DNA from: GCA-002282575 sp964646525
GTDB lineage: Bacteria > Pseudomonadota > Gammaproteobacteria > Thiomicrospirales > Thiomicrospiraceae
DNA: 50,083 nucleotides
Assembly: GCA_964646525.1 (NCBI GenBank)
Contig: CAZYER010000008.1
Coordinates: 1-50,083 of the forward strand
Direction: 5' to 3'
This document shows positions 50,078 to 50,083 of this stretch, piece by piece. The notes beneath the pieces are model-generated. The model ran no database searches, was not told where the DNA came from, and saw only the letters and a list, made by a program, of their open reading frames with translations. A program made the position numbers and the translations under genes. How positions within the stretch are numbered: position 1 is the stretch's first letter; each line of letters begins with the position of its first letter.

Positions 50078-50083
50078 AATAGG

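Noticed and set aside
1..50083. CRISPR array, prophage, toxin-antitoxin or defence system
   Set aside because: No regularly spaced repeats and no matching genes were found on either strand.

Overview
This window looks like the chromosome of a sulfur-oxidising gammaproteobacterium, possibly a Thiotrichales or Thiomicrospira-like lineage. The evidence is gammaproteobacterial ribosomal proteins, RNA polymerase and translation factors, a C-type (zinc-free) S14, E. coli-like operon order, a heat-shock type groE promoter and a SoxCD pair. The genus cannot be read from the sequence.

Layout. Positions 181-1889 hold a tRNA-Tyr, tRNA-Gly, tRNA-Thr and tufB transcript. Positions 1938-3803 hold a two-gene gas-sensing module, an H-NOX heme protein and a hybrid histidine kinase, lying between tufB and secE. 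Positions 3852-15779 carry tRNA-Trp, secE, nusG, rplK, rplA, rplJ, rplL, rpoB and rpoC. Positions 15731-20166 carry the str operon (rpsL, rpsG, fusA, tufA). The S10 operon runs 20195-25275, the spc operon 25253-30746 and the alpha operon 30752-33690. These ribosomal units are contiguous on the plus strand. Most have a readable sigma-70 promoter of TTG-type -35, 17-18 bp spacer and TATAAT.

After the rplQ terminator the content becomes mixed. It includes tatD and tcdA, then a minus-strand molybdenum cofactor cluster (moaA, moaD, moaE, moeA, moaC) downstream of soxC and soxD. SoxC is a molybdoenzyme and would use the product of the moa/moe genes. On the plus strand follow a MidA-family methyltransferase, the NAD(P)HX repair enzyme nnr, gmhB and plsC (LPS heptose and phospholipid synthesis), groES and groEL behind a sigma-32 promoter, a single-polypeptide ABC exporter, and a small minus-strand 2Fe-2S ferredoxin at the right edge.

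Most of the window is ordinary housekeeping DNA. I see no CRISPR array, prophage or insertion sequence, and no clearly new multi-gene system. The points most worth a second look are the H-NOX/kinase insertion in a conserved region, the apparent loss of two zinc ligands in RpoC, the two tuf copies identical through their terminators, the long structured groES-groEL spacer, and a single-heme lipoprotein version of SoxD.
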